A stretch of DNA of 42,576 nucleotides from Sphingomonas bacterium (GTDB lineage: Bacteria; Pseudomonadota; Alphaproteobacteria; Sphingomonadales; Sphingomonadaceae). A program made the translations under genes and the position numbers. The notes beneath the pieces are model-generated. The model saw only the letters and a list, made by a program, of their open reading frames with translations, did no database searches and was not told the origin of the DNA. Of this stretch, positions 26,307-36,710 are shown piece by piece (the first letter of the stretch is position 1; every line of letters starts with the position of its first letter). The stretch spans positions 1-42,576 of the forward strand of contig JASBRX010000017.1 of the NCBI GenBank assembly GCA_030149245.1, in the 5' to 3' direction.

Positions 26307-26936
26307 TCAGCGGCGACCGCCGGTTTTCCGCGGGTCGTTCCAGCGGAACGCTCCGTCGCTCACCGGCGCGTTGAAGCGCTGGTTCGACAGGCGCACGGTA
26401 GTGCGGTTGTTCTGTGCATCGAGCGCCACCCAGCCCTGCAACATCAGCCCGCCCGGCGCCGCCGCGTTGCGTGCGAACACCATGGTGATGCGGCCATATT
26501 CCGGGCGTTTGGGATCGCGCGCCTCGACGCTGATCACATCGGGGTTGGCGGTCGGAATGACCTTGGCATAGCGCGCCGCGTCGCGATCCGGGTTCATCAG
26601 GATGCCGAGCGGCGAATCCTTGACCGGCCAGCGCTGAACCTGGCGCACCGAATAATCGATGAACCACAAGGCGCTGCCATCGGCAACGATCAGCAGCGGG
26701 ACGCCCTTTTCATACTGAAACCGGATCTTGCCCGGCTTCTTGAGCGTCATCGTGCCGTTCAGCGTCTTGCCCGACCGGTCGGTCTGGGTGAACGCGGCGG
26801 TCATCGTCTGGGTCGCGCGCAGATGCTGCTGCACCTGGGCCAGCGTGCCCTGTTGAGCGGCGGCGGGCAGGGTCAGCGGAAGGGCGATTGCGGCCATGGC
26901 CGCTAGGGGTCGGATTGTCATGGAGGTACCAAACAT
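26307..26936 (-). CDS. lolA: Outer-membrane lipoprotein carrier protein LolA
   Basis: Periplasmic chaperone that carries lipoproteins from the LolCDE complex to the outer membrane. The 209-residue precursor has a signal peptide ending near LTLPAAAQQ. The mature part fits LolA: LRATQTMTAAFTQTDRSGKT, GTMTLKKPGKIRFQYEKG, DGSALWFIDYSVRQVQRWPV, and SPLGILMNPD. ATG 26936 was preferred over ATG 26921 because AGGGG sits about 7 bases upstream of it and nothing similar precedes 26921. No lolB-like gene is adjacent. Confidence 0.93.
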   Translation of the reverse strand: MFGTSMTIRPLAAMAAIALPLTLPAAAQQGTLAQVQQHLRATQTMTAAFTQTDRSGKTLNGTMTLKKPGKIRFQYEKGVPLLIVADGSALWFIDYSVRQVQRWPVKDSPLGILMNPDRDAARYAKVIPTANPDVISVEARDPKRPEYGRITMVFARNAAAPGGLMLQGWVALDAQNNRTTVRLSNQRFNAPVSDGAFRWNDPRKTGGRR

Positions 26937-26991
26937 GTCCGAACCCCTGGCGGTTCCGGTTTGAACTCGGCGTGAACGCTTGAGTTGCGGT

Positions 26992-27084
26992 GCCGGTCCG
27001 CTCCGCCACCCGGCCACCCAACGCCAGTGTATTCTATGGGTGGACGGGTGGCGGAGCGGACCGGCGCCGTCACGGCGAAGCCGT
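26992..27084. repeat. Composite palindrome after ppiB (copy A)
   Basis: Near-perfect 29-base inverted arms (26992-27020 and 27037-27065, one mismatch) around a 16-base spacer, followed by a short ACGGC-GAA-GCCGT hairpin (27072-27084) next to the ppiB stop at 27089. Its counterpart is at 30499-30589. No T-run follows on the minus strand, so simple intrinsic termination is uncertain. Confidence 0.82.
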
Positions 27085-27088
27085 CAGA

Positions 27089-27547
27089 TCACGCTTCGCT
27101 GCGTGCCGAGACGATCTTACCCGGATTGCGCGGCGGCTCGCCCTTCGGGAGCGCGTCGACATGCTCCATGCCTTCGGTCACCACGCCCCACACGGTATAC
27201 TGACCGTCGAGGAACGTCGCGTCGTCGAGGCAGATGAAGAACTGCGAATTGGCGCTGTTCGGATCGTTGGTGCGCGCCATCGAGCACACGCCGCGGACAT
27301 GCGGTTCGCGGCTGAATTCGGCCGGAAGGTTCGGCTCCTTCGACCCGCTCATGCCGGTGCCGGTCGGATCTCCGCCCTGCGCCATGAACCCGGCGATGAC
27401 GCGGTGGAACACGACGCCGTCATAAAAGCCGCTATCGGCCAGCTTGACGATCCGCTCGACATGCTTGGGCGCAAGATCGGGGCGCAGCTGGATGTGCACG
27501 TCGCCGCTGTCGAGCGTCATGACAAGGCGCGTCGGAAGATCGGACAT
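27089..27547 (-). CDS. ppiB: Peptidyl-prolyl cis-trans isomerase (cyclophilin)
   Basis: A 152-residue cyclophilin that speeds proline isomerisation during folding. There is no signal peptide, so it is cytoplasmic (PpiB type). Active-site segments: FYDGVVFHRVIAGFMAQGGD with the catalytic Arg, SMARTNDPNSANSQFFICLD, and FLDGQYTVWGVVTEGME. It is divergent from mgtE over a 150-base gap. A composite palindrome begins a few bases after the stop. Confidence 0.96.
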   Translation of the reverse strand: MSDLPTRLVMTLDSGDVHIQLRPDLAPKHVERIVKLADSGFYDGVVFHRVIAGFMAQGGDPTGTGMSGSKEPNLPAEFSREPHVRGVCSMARTNDPNSANSQFFICLDDATFLDGQYTVWGVVTEGMEHVDALPKGEPPRNPGKIVSARSEA

Positions 27548-27697
27548 CGAAAGAAATACTCCAGAAGGGAAACAATCTGACCTTCCCCCTAGGCTGCCAC
27601 GGGACCGGTTGCAAATTGCATCGCCGCCACGGCGGATTGGCAGCGCGATTCGAGCGCGTTAGAGGGGGCAAGGGGCAGCGCAGTCGCAGGAGGCTCG

Positions 27698-29101
27698 ATG
27701 AACGACGAGACCGACATCGCGACCGGCACGCCCGATTCGCCACAGCGTGATGCGCAGGAGCGGATGTCGCCCGAATTCGTGCGCACGGTCCTCGACCTGG
27801 TCGATGCCGGCGATGTCGAAGCGGTGCGCGAAAAGGTCGAGCCGCTCCACCCGGCCGACATCGCCGATCTGGTCGAGCTGACCCCGGCGGATCAACGCCA
27901 GGCGCTCGCCGCCGCCATCTCCGGCCTGATCGACGGCGACGTGCTCGCCGAGATGAACGATTGGGTGCGCGAGGCGCTGATCGAGGCGCTCGAACCGCAC
28001 GAAGTCGCCGATATCGCCGCCGAACTCGATACCGACGACGCCGTCGCGATCATCGAGGACATGGAGGAAGAGGACCAGCGCGCCGTCCTCCGCGCGCTCG
28101 ACCCCGACGATCGCGCCGCGATCGAAGAGGCGCTGTCCTATCCCGAGGAATCCGCCGGCCGCCTGAGGCAGCGCGAGCTGCTCGCGGTGCCCGAGCATTG
28201 GAGCGTCGGCGATGTGCTCGATTTCCTGCGCGGCGAGGAGGAGCTGGCGACCGATTTCTGGGAAATCTTCGTCGTCGATCCGGCGCATCATCCGGTCGGC
28301 ACCTGCGCGCTGTCCTGGATCTTGCGCACCCCGCGATCGGTGTCGGTCGCGGACGTGATGAAGCGCGAACAGACTCTGATCCCGGTCGAGATGGATCAGG
28401 AGGAAGTCGCGCTGATTTTCCAGAAATATGCGCTGATCTCCGCCGCCGTCACCGATGATTCGGGGCGGCTGGTCGGGGTGATCACCGTCGACGACGTCGT
28501 CCACATCATTCAGGAAGAGGCGGGCGAGGATGCGCTGCTGCTGTCGGGCGCGGGCGAGGGCGACATCAACGAGCCCGTCGTCGATTCGTACAAGGTACGC
28601 GTACGCTGGCTGGTCGCCAATCTCGGCACCGCCATGGTCGCCGCCACGATCATCGGCCTGTTCGAAGGGACCATCGCCAAGATGGTCGCGCTCGCCGCGC
28701 TGATGCCGATCGTCGCCGGCGTTGGCGGCAATGCGGGAACGCAGACGATGGCGGTCACCGTCCGCGCGCTCGCGACCAACCAGCTCACCCAGTCAAACAC
28801 CTGGCGCGCCATCCGCCGCGAGATTCAGGTCGCGATGCTCAACGGGGTGACGATCGCCGCGGTGCTCGGGATCGGCGTGGGCCTTGTATTCCAGAATATT
28901 CTACTTGGTGGGGTGATCGCTACGGCGATGCTGATCAACATCGTCATCGCCGGCTGTGCTGGCGTCCTGGTTCCGTTGACCCTCGAACGGTTCCGCGCCG
29001 ATCCTGCTGTCGCCTCGTCGGTGTTCGTGACGATGACGACCGATTCGATGGGCTTTCTTGTTTTTCTCGGCCTCGCCACCGCAAGCGGCCTGACCGGCTG
29101 A
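27698..29101 (+). CDS. mgtE: Magnesium transporter MgtE
   Basis: A 467-residue gated Mg2+ channel. The acidic N-domain has LHPADIADLVELTPADQRQ and repeated helices to about residue 145. A CBS pair follows (VADVMKREQTLIPVEMDQEE and LVGVITVDDVVHIIQEE). The five-helix pore domain begins near RVRWLVANLGTAMVAATIIG and has the conserved GVGGNAGTQTMAVTVRALA and MTTDSMGFLVFLGL. AGGAGG at 27688-27693 lies 4 bases before the ATG. A TTGGCA/TTAGAG pair at 27637-27664 might be its promoter. No Mg2+-sensing riboswitch is apparent in the short leader. Confidence 0.96.
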   Translation: MNDETDIATGTPDSPQRDAQERMSPEFVRTVLDLVDAGDVEAVREKVEPLHPADIADLVELTPADQRQALAAAISGLIDGDVLAEMNDWVREALIEALEPHEVADIAAELDTDDAVAIIEDMEEEDQRAVLRALDPDDRAAIEEALSYPEESAGRLRQRELLAVPEHWSVGDVLDFLRGEEELATDFWEIFVVDPAHHPVGTCALSWILRTPRSVSVADVMKREQTLIPVEMDQEEVALIFQKYALISAAVTDDSGRLVGVITVDDVVHIIQEEAGEDALLLSGAGEGDINEPVVDSYKVRVRWLVANLGTAMVAATIIGLFEGTIAKMVALAALMPIVAGVGGNAGTQTMAVTVRALATNQLTQSNTWRAIRREIQVAMLNGVTIAAVLGIGVGLVFQNILLGGVIATAMLINIVIAGCAGVLVPLTLERFRADPAVASSVFVTMTTDSMGFLVFLGLATASGLTG

Positions 29102-29141
29102 CCAGCTTGACCGACAGCGGCGCCCTCCCCAGATCGCCGCG

Positions 29142-29537
29142 ATGGCATTGCACCTGACCAAAGTCGCGTTCGGAACCATGGGCTTCGATCATCTGCGCCA
29201 GCGGCTCGCGGCGCATGGTCGGGTCGGTCCGGTTGCGCTCACCACGCGCTACCTGCCCAAGCGCCATGAAGAGATTGCCGGCCAAGGATCGCTGTTCTGG
29301 ATCCACAAGCACCAGCTGATTGCGCGCTCGCCGATCCTGGGCTTTGGCGAGGCGGAGGGCGGTCGCTGCGCCATCCTGCTCGATCCCGACCTGGTCCAGG
29401 TGGTGCCACAGGCCAAGCGTGCGCATCAGGGCTGGCGCTACCTGGAGGACAAGGACGCGCCGGCCGATTTCGGCACTGGCGACATGGCGTCACTCCCGCC
29501 GGAGCTGGCGGGAAAGCTGGCCGAACTCGGCCTTTAG
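29142..29537 (+). CDS. DUF1489-family protein
   Basis: A 131-residue protein of DUF1489 (COG5458), a family largely restricted to alphaproteobacteria and of unknown function. Typical features: ALHLTKVAFG at the N-terminus, GSLFWIHKHQLIARSPILGF in the middle, then CAILLDPDLVQVVPQAKRAH and GWRYLEDKDAPADF. It follows mgtE by 40 bases on the same strand. Its TAG overlaps the TAA of the convergent msrA by 4 bases. Confidence 0.89.
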   Translation: MALHLTKVAFGTMGFDHLRQRLAAHGRVGPVALTTRYLPKRHEEIAGQGSLFWIHKHQLIARSPILGFGEAEGGRCAILLDPDLVQVVPQAKRAHQGWRYLEDKDAPADFGTGDMASLPPELAGKLAELGL

Positions 29538-30211
29538 CGCGCGAGGGTCGGGAAGGCCGCGCGGAACGCCGCGACCTTGGGCTTGTCCCACCGGACGATA
29601 TAGCTGTGGTTGGGATTGCGACGGGCAAAGTCCTGATGCTCCGCCTCCGCCTCGAAAAAGGCGCCGTTCTCGATCCGGGTGACGATGCGCGCGTCATAGG
29701 CGCCACTGCGCCCGAGCTGATCGATATAGGCCCGCGCCACCCGCGCCTGCCCGGCATTTTGCGGAAAGATCGCCGAGCGATAGCTTGGGCCGACATCCGG
29801 GCCTTGACGGTTGAGTTGCGTGGGGTCGTGCGCGACCGAAAAATAGATGCGCAGCAGCGTCGCATAGCTGACCACGCGCGGGTCATAGACGATGCGGATC
29901 GCCTCGGCATGGCGGGTGCGCTCGGTCGACACTTGGGCATAGGTCGCGGTCGCGCGGGTGCCGCCGGCATAGCCGCTGACTACCGACTTGACGCCCTTCA
30001 CGCCCTCGAACACCGCCTCCATGCCCCAGAAGCAGCCACCGGCGAGCACGGCAACCTGATCGCCCGGCGCGGGCGCGACATCGGTAGTGGAAGGGGGAAT
30101 CGCGACGGCCTTTTCGCCGCCACCGGCCAGCACCGGGGGGGCGAGGCCGGCGAGATGCGCGAACCCGATCGCACCTAGACCCGCTAGGCCAAGGGCGACC
30201 GCGCGCAGCAT
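29534..30211 (-). CDS. msrA: Peptide-methionine (S)-S-oxide reductase, exported form
   Basis: Reduces methionine-S-sulfoxide in proteins. The active site GGCFWGMEAVFEGVKGV carries catalytic Cys60. SGYAGGTRATATYAQVS, RIYFSVAHDPTQLNRQGPD and YRSAIF are also typical. A hydrophobic N-terminus (MLRAVALGLAGLGAIGFAHL) reads as a signal peptide or anchor, which puts the enzyme in the periplasm, unlike cytoplasmic MsrA. ATG 30211 gives 225 residues; the frame upstream of it is out of phase with the small ORF that ends there. The start shares one base with that ORF's stop (TGATG), so it is probably translated by coupling. Confidence 0.94.
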   Translation of the reverse strand: MLRAVALGLAGLGAIGFAHLAGLAPPVLAGGGEKAVAIPPSTTDVAPAPGDQVAVLAGGCFWGMEAVFEGVKGVKSVVSGYAGGTRATATYAQVSTERTRHAEAIRIVYDPRVVSYATLLRIYFSVAHDPTQLNRQGPDVGPSYRSAIFPQNAGQARVARAYIDQLGRSGAYDARIVTRIENGAFFEAEAEHQDFARRNPNHSYIVRWDKPKVAAFRAAFPTLAR

Positions 30212-30330
30212 CAGAAGAGCGGCGCCGCCAGCACCTGATCGGCGTGCAGCGCGACCATGCCGACCACGCCGAGCGAAAAGCCGGTCAGGAAACGGCGGAG
30301 AAACGGCGATTTGAGGGCCGCGGTCATCAT
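30211..30330 (-). CDS. Small ORF (39 residues) coupled to msrA
   Basis: Starts at ATG 30330 (or the adjacent ATG 30327) with AAGGA 5 (or 8) bases upstream, a better ribosome site than msrA has. It encodes MMTAALKSPFLRRF then a hydrophobic stretch (LTGFSLGVVGMVAL) and ends ADQVLAAPLF. The stop TGA overlaps the msrA ATG by one base. It looks like a single-span or signal-like peptide. It may be a real membrane microprotein or only a translational leader for msrA; no family was recognised. Confidence 0.5.
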   Translation of the reverse strand: MMTAALKSPFLRRFLTGFSLGVVGMVALHADQVLAAPLF

Positions 30331-30419
30331 CTTGATCCTTGTTGCGTGGCGCGGAGATGGGGGCGCCATCTCGAATTCCAAGCAAAGACTAACTTCTGCG
30401 CGCTGAACCTGCGCTGGTG

Positions 30420-30439
30420 TTCCCGTTCATATTCGGGAA
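30420..30439. promoter_or_regulatory. Palindrome upstream of the small ORF-msrA unit
   Basis: TTCCCG (30420-30425) and CGGGAA (30434-30439) form a 6-bp inverted repeat with an 8-base A/T-rich spacer, about 90 bases upstream of the small ORF in the 264-base gap to aspC. It could be an operator. Convincing promoter hexamers were not found. The rest of the gap is the composite palindrome at 30499-30589. Confidence 0.25.
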
Positions 30440-30498
30440 ATGCGCGCAAAAGGTTTCAACATTCGGTGAAAAAAGATTGCGGCTTGGATGATCCCGCA

Positions 30499-30589
30499 CC
30501 GGCCCGCTCCCCCACCCGGCCACCCATTGAAGATACCTTGTGGGTGGCCGGGTGGGGGAGCGGGCCGGGGCCGCTTCAGCGAAGCTGAA
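30499..30589. repeat. Composite palindrome after aspC (copy B)
   Basis: Perfect 28-base inverted arms (30499-30526 and 30541-30568) around a 14-base spacer, then a TTCAGC-GAA-GCTGAA hairpin (30575-30589) adjoining the aspC stop at 30595. Same plan and shared arm sequence as the copy after ppiB. On the minus strand a T-run appears only about 25-30 bases past the palindrome. Confidence 0.84.
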
Positions 30590-30594
30590 CCGAC

Positions 30595-33614
<3,020 letters not shown>

Positions 33615-33680
33615 GAAGCGCTAAACGCCAGCCCGCAAGCCTCTGTTGCCGCTGGGGCTCGCGCGGCCTATCTCCGGGCC

Positions 33681-34343
33681 ATGTCCACGCCCCCGCTGCG
33701 CGCCGCCATCGTGCCTGTCACCTCGCTTCAACAGAATTCGACCCTGTTGTGGTGCACCCGCACCATGCGCGGCGCGTTCACCGATCCGGGCGGCGACCTC
33801 GACCGGCTCAAGGCGGCGGCGCAGCAGCATGGCGTCACGATCGAGAAACTACTGATCACCCATGGCCATATCGACCATTGCGGTCAGGCCGGGAAGCTTG
33901 CCGCCGAACTCGGCGTGCCGATCGAGGGGCCGCATGAGGCCGACCGCTTCTGGATCAGCCGGCTCGACGATGATGGTCGCAATTACGGCATCGACGGCAA
34001 GCCGTTCGAGCCCGATCGCTGGCTGGTCGATGGCGATACGGTCACGGTCGGGGAACTGACGCTCGACGTCTATCACTGCCCCGGCCACACGCCCGGCCAT
34101 GTCGTGTTCCACCACGCTCCGTCGAAGCTCGCGATCGTCGGCGACGTGATCTTTAAGGGGTCGATCGGCCGCACCGATTTCCCGATGGGCAATCATCAGG
34201 ATTTGCTCGACGCGATCACGACCAAGCTGTGGCCGCTCGGCGACGACACCGTCTTCGTCCCCGGCCATGGCCAGCCGAGCAGCTTTGGGCAGGAGCGCCA
34301 GACCAACCCGTTCGTGTCGGACCGCGCACTCGCCCAAAATTAA
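33681..34343 (+). CDS. MBL-fold metallo-hydrolase (glyoxalase II-like, YcbL type)
   Basis: A 220-residue metallo-beta-lactamase-fold enzyme. The di-metal site begins with THGHIDH (His61, His63, Asp65, His66), then CPGHTPGHVVF, GDVIFKGSIGRTDFP and FVPGHGQPS. GSIGRTDFP and the short C-terminus fit the YcbL-type glyoxalase II group, which hydrolyses S-lactoylglutathione-like thioesters. ATG 33681 is the first start after the divergent pabBC promoter region; the upstream open frame is antisense to pabBC. Its TAA ends inside the first ArsR operator. Confidence 0.92.
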   Translation: MSTPPLRAAIVPVTSLQQNSTLLWCTRTMRGAFTDPGGDLDRLKAAAQQHGVTIEKLLITHGHIDHCGQAGKLAAELGVPIEGPHEADRFWISRLDDDGRNYGIDGKPFEPDRWLVDGDTVTVGELTLDVYHCPGHTPGHVVFHHAPSKLAIVGDVIFKGSIGRTDFPMGNHQDLLDAITTKLWPLGDDTVFVPGHGQPSSFGQERQTNPFVSDRALAQN

Positions 34344-34396
34344 ACCGATCGGTTGACAATCATTTGGGCGCCGGGTAATTCAACCAGATGGTTGAA
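34343..34396 (+). promoter_or_regulatory. Promoter of the ArsR-VOC-SRPBCC operon with two operators
   Basis: TTGACA (34353-34358), a 17-base spacer and TAATTC (34376-34381) form a strong sigma-70 promoter. Two AACC-N4-GGTT palindromes bracket it: 34343-34354, touching the -35, and 34382-34393, inside the longer TTCAACCA-GA-TGGTTGAA (34379-34396), which covers the -10 edge and the ArsR start codon. Transcription would begin at or near the ATG (34388), so the mRNA may be leaderless. Autorepression by the encoded ArsR protein is the simple reading. Confidence 0.72.
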
Positions 34397-34720
34397 CGAC
34401 TCGACATGACCTTCCACGCGCTCGCCGATCCTACCAGGCGCGGGATGCTCGCCAACCTCGCTCAAGGCGAGAAGAGCATCGGCGAGCTGGCCCAGCCCTA
34501 TGCGATGACGCTCGCCGGGGCATCGAAGCACGTCCAGGTGCTCGAACGCGCCGGCCTCGTCACCCGCCGCCGCGATGGGCGCACCCACCGCTGCGCGCTC
34601 AACCCCGCCCCGCTCGCCGAAGCGAACCAGTGGCTCCAGCAATGGGCGGCGTTCTGGAACACCCGCCTCGACGGGCTCGAAGCGCTGCTGCGCGACGCAT
34701 CGCAGGGAGACGCAGGATGA
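34388..34720 (+). CDS. ArsR-family winged-helix repressor
   Basis: A 110-residue winged-helix regulator of the ArsR subgroup found with AHSA1/SRPBCC genes. The N-terminus FHALADPTRRGMLANLAQGE and recognition region IGELAQPYAMTLAGASKHVQVLERAGLV are diagnostic; the wing is TRRRDGRTHRCALNPAPL. No ArsR-type metal-binding CxC motif is present, so the signal is probably not arsenic. ATG 34388 lies within an operator and has no Shine-Dalgarno, which fits leaderless translation; ATG 34406 is a weaker alternative. The stop overlaps the VOC gene start as ATGA. Confidence 0.93.
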   Translation: MVERLDMTFHALADPTRRGMLANLAQGEKSIGELAQPYAMTLAGASKHVQVLERAGLVTRRRDGRTHRCALNPAPLAEANQWLQQWAAFWNTRLDGLEALLRDASQGDAG

Positions 34721-35112
34721 CCAAGGCCACCCCGTTCCTAATGTTCCAACACAGCAAGGCACAGGCCGCGCTCGACTTCTATGCCGAGCATGTCCCCGAC
34801 AGCCGCATCGACACGGTCGAACGCTTCGGCCCCGACGGCCCCGGCCCGGAGGGCACGATCATCCGCGCCTATGCAACGATCGCCGGACAGCCGGTGATGG
34901 TCCATGACAGCTTCATCACCCACGGCTTCGACTTCACCCCATCCTGGTCGTTCTTCCTCAATTGCGACGACGCGGCGACCTTCGACCGGCTGTTCGCGAC
35001 GCTATCGGAGGGCGGCGGCGTGCTGATGCCGCCCGGCAATTATGGTTGGAGCCGCAACTTCGCCTGGATCAACGACCGTTTCGGCGTGTCGTGGCAACTC
35101 AACCTCGCCTGA
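34717..35112 (+). CDS. VOC-superfamily protein (PhnB-like)
   Basis: 131 residues of the glyoxalase/bleomycin-resistance (VOC) fold, PhnB-like branch. Typical parts: TPFLMFQHSKAQAALDFYAE at the start, MVHDSFITHGFDFTPSWSFF in the middle, and PPGNYGWSRNFAWINDRFG followed by VSWQLNL at the end. These proteins are small metal-dependent enzymes or binders; the substrate is unknown. ATG 34717 overlaps the ArsR stop, with AGGGAGA upstream, so its output is coupled to the regulator. Confidence 0.9.
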   Translation: MTKATPFLMFQHSKAQAALDFYAEHVPDSRIDTVERFGPDGPGPEGTIIRAYATIAGQPVMVHDSFITHGFDFTPSWSFFLNCDDAATFDRLFATLSEGGGVLMPPGNYGWSRNFAWINDRFGVSWQLNLA

Positions 35113-35124
35113 CGGAGGCTCATT

Positions 35125-35667
35125 ATGCCCGCCCTCGAAATCCTTGCCCCCGACACGCTGCGCATCGAACGCATCCTCGACGCGCCGCCCGCGACGGTGT
35201 GGCGCTATCTGGTCGAGGCCGATCTGCGCCGGAAATGGTTCGCAGGCGGCACCGATGCCCGCGCCGACGCGCCGGTGGAGCTGGTGTTCGACCATGACAA
35301 CCTGTCCGCCGATACCGTCCCCTATCCCGAGCGCTACGCCAAATGGAAGGGCGCGATGGGGCGCGAGCGGGTGGTCGAATATGACCCGCCCCACGTCTTC
35401 GCGATCAGTTGGGACGAAGGCAAGGAAGGCACCGCGCGGTTCGAACTGTTCGCGGAAGGGGAGGACAAGACCCGCCTGGTCCTAACCCATAAGGGCATCA
35501 CCGGCCCTGCCCCGATGGCCAATTTCGGCGGCGGATGGCATTCGCATCTGGCGGTGTTGCAGGGTCTGCTCGCCGGACAGCCGGTCCGCAATTTCTGGAC
35601 GCTCCACGCCGAGTCGGAGGCAAAGGTTGCCGCCACGCTCGCACAGGCTTCGACAAGCGGCGGATGA
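35125..35667 (+). CDS. SRPBCC/AHSA1-family protein
   Basis: A 180-residue START-like (SRPBCC) protein of the AHSA1 group. RIERILDAPPATVWRYLVEA opens the fold, followed by DLRRKWFAGG; the C-terminal helix region is GGGWHSHLAVLQGLLAGQPV. The fold makes a hydrophobic ligand cavity; bacterial members beside ArsR genes are of unknown function. It is the third gene of the ArsR operon, 12 bases after the VOC gene, with a GGAGG about 7 bases before its ATG. Confidence 0.9.
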   Translation: MPALEILAPDTLRIERILDAPPATVWRYLVEADLRRKWFAGGTDARADAPVELVFDHDNLSADTVPYPERYAKWKGAMGRERVVEYDPPHVFAISWDEGKEGTARFELFAEGEDKTRLVLTHKGITGPAPMANFGGGWHSHLAVLQGLLAGQPVRNFWTLHAESEAKVAATLAQASTSGG

Positions 35668-35684
35668 CTCCCTAGATCGGCGCG

Positions 35685-36710
35685 ATGCTGATCCTCGGCC
35701 TCGAATCAAGTTGTGACGAAACCGCCGCCGCGCTGGTGACACGCGACCGCCGCATCCTCTCCCATCGCCTCGCGCGACAGGATGAGGCGCATCGCCCGTT
35801 CGGCGGCGTCGTCCCCGAAATCGCCGCGCGCGCGCATGTCGAGGCGCTGGAGCCGCTAATCGCTGCGGCGTTCGAGGAGGCGGGGGTCACCCTCGCCGAT
35901 GTCGACGCCGTCGCCGCGACCGCGGGGCCGGGGTTGATCGGCGGGGTGATGGTGGGCCTCGTCACCGGCAAGGCGCTGGCGCACGCGGCGGGCAAGCCGC
36001 TGGTGGCGGTCAATCATCTCGAGGGCCACGCCCTCTCCCCGCGCCTTTCCGACCCCGATCTGGCCTTTCCCTACCTCCTCCTCCTCGTCTCGGGGGGGCA
36101 CTGCCAACTGCTGCTGGTCGAGGGGGTCGGCGCCTATCGTCGCCTCGCCACCACGATCGACGATGCGGCGGGGGAGGCGTTCGACAAGACCGCGAAGTTG
36201 CTCGGCCTCGGCTTTCCCGGTGGCCCGGCGGTCGAGGCAGCTGCGAAGTCGGGCGACCCGCGTGCGGTACCGTTGCCGCGCCCGCTGGTCGGATCGGGTG
36301 AGCCGCATTTCTCCTTCGCCGGACTCAAGAGCGACGTCGCGCGCAAGGTCGGCAAGTTCGCGCCGGAGGATCTCGCCGCATCGTTTCAGCAGGCGGTGGT
36401 CGATTGCCTGGTCGACCGCACCCGCATCGCACTTGGCAAGGCCATGGGGGCGACCGCGTTGGTCGTCGCGGGGGGAGTTGCGGCGAACGCTGCGGTCCGC
36501 GCGGCGCTCGAAACACTCGCGACCGGACACGGCCTGCGCTTTGTCGCGCCGCCGCTCTGGCTCTGCACCGACAATGCCGCCATGATCGCCTGGGCCGGGG
36601 TCGAGCGGTTTGCGCTCGGCCTGACCGATCCGCTCGACATGCCCGCGCGCCCGCGTTGGCCGCTCGACCCGGATGCGGAGAAGGTGCGCGGCGCGGGAGT
36701 GAAGGCATGA
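35685..36710 (+). CDS. tsaD: tRNA N6-adenosine threonylcarbamoyltransferase
   Basis: Transfers threonylcarbamoyl to A37 of ANN-decoding tRNAs, working with TsaB, TsaC and TsaE. 341 residues, normal length. N-terminal [29 protein letters not shown], and the metal-binding His111/His115 in [10 protein letters not shown]. ATPase-type signatures [20 protein letters not shown] and [13 protein letters not shown] follow, ending [12 protein letters not shown]. The stop overlaps the gpsA start (ATGA). This tsaD-gpsA arrangement is common in alphaproteobacteria. Confidence 0.97.
   Translation: MLILGLESSCDETAAALVTRDRRILSHRLARQDEAHRPFGGVVPEIAARAHVEALEPLIAAAFEEAGVTLADVDAVAATAGPGLIGGVMVGLVTGKALAHAAGKPLVAVNHLEGHALSPRLSDPDLAFPYLLLLVSGGHCQLLLVEGVGAYRRLATTIDDAAGEAFDKTAKLLGLGFPGGPAVEAAAKSGDPRAVPLPRPLVGSGEPHFSFAGLKSDVARKVGKFAPEDLAASFQQAVVDCLVDRTRIALGKAMGATALVVAGGVAANAAVRAALETLATGHGLRFVAPPLWLCTDNAAMIAWAGVERFALGLTDPLDMPARPRWPLDPDAEKVRGAGVKA

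Noticed and set aside
27548..27697. A magnesium riboswitch ahead of mgtE
   Set aside because: The gap is short, shared with divergent ppiB, and contains no recognisable M-box structure.
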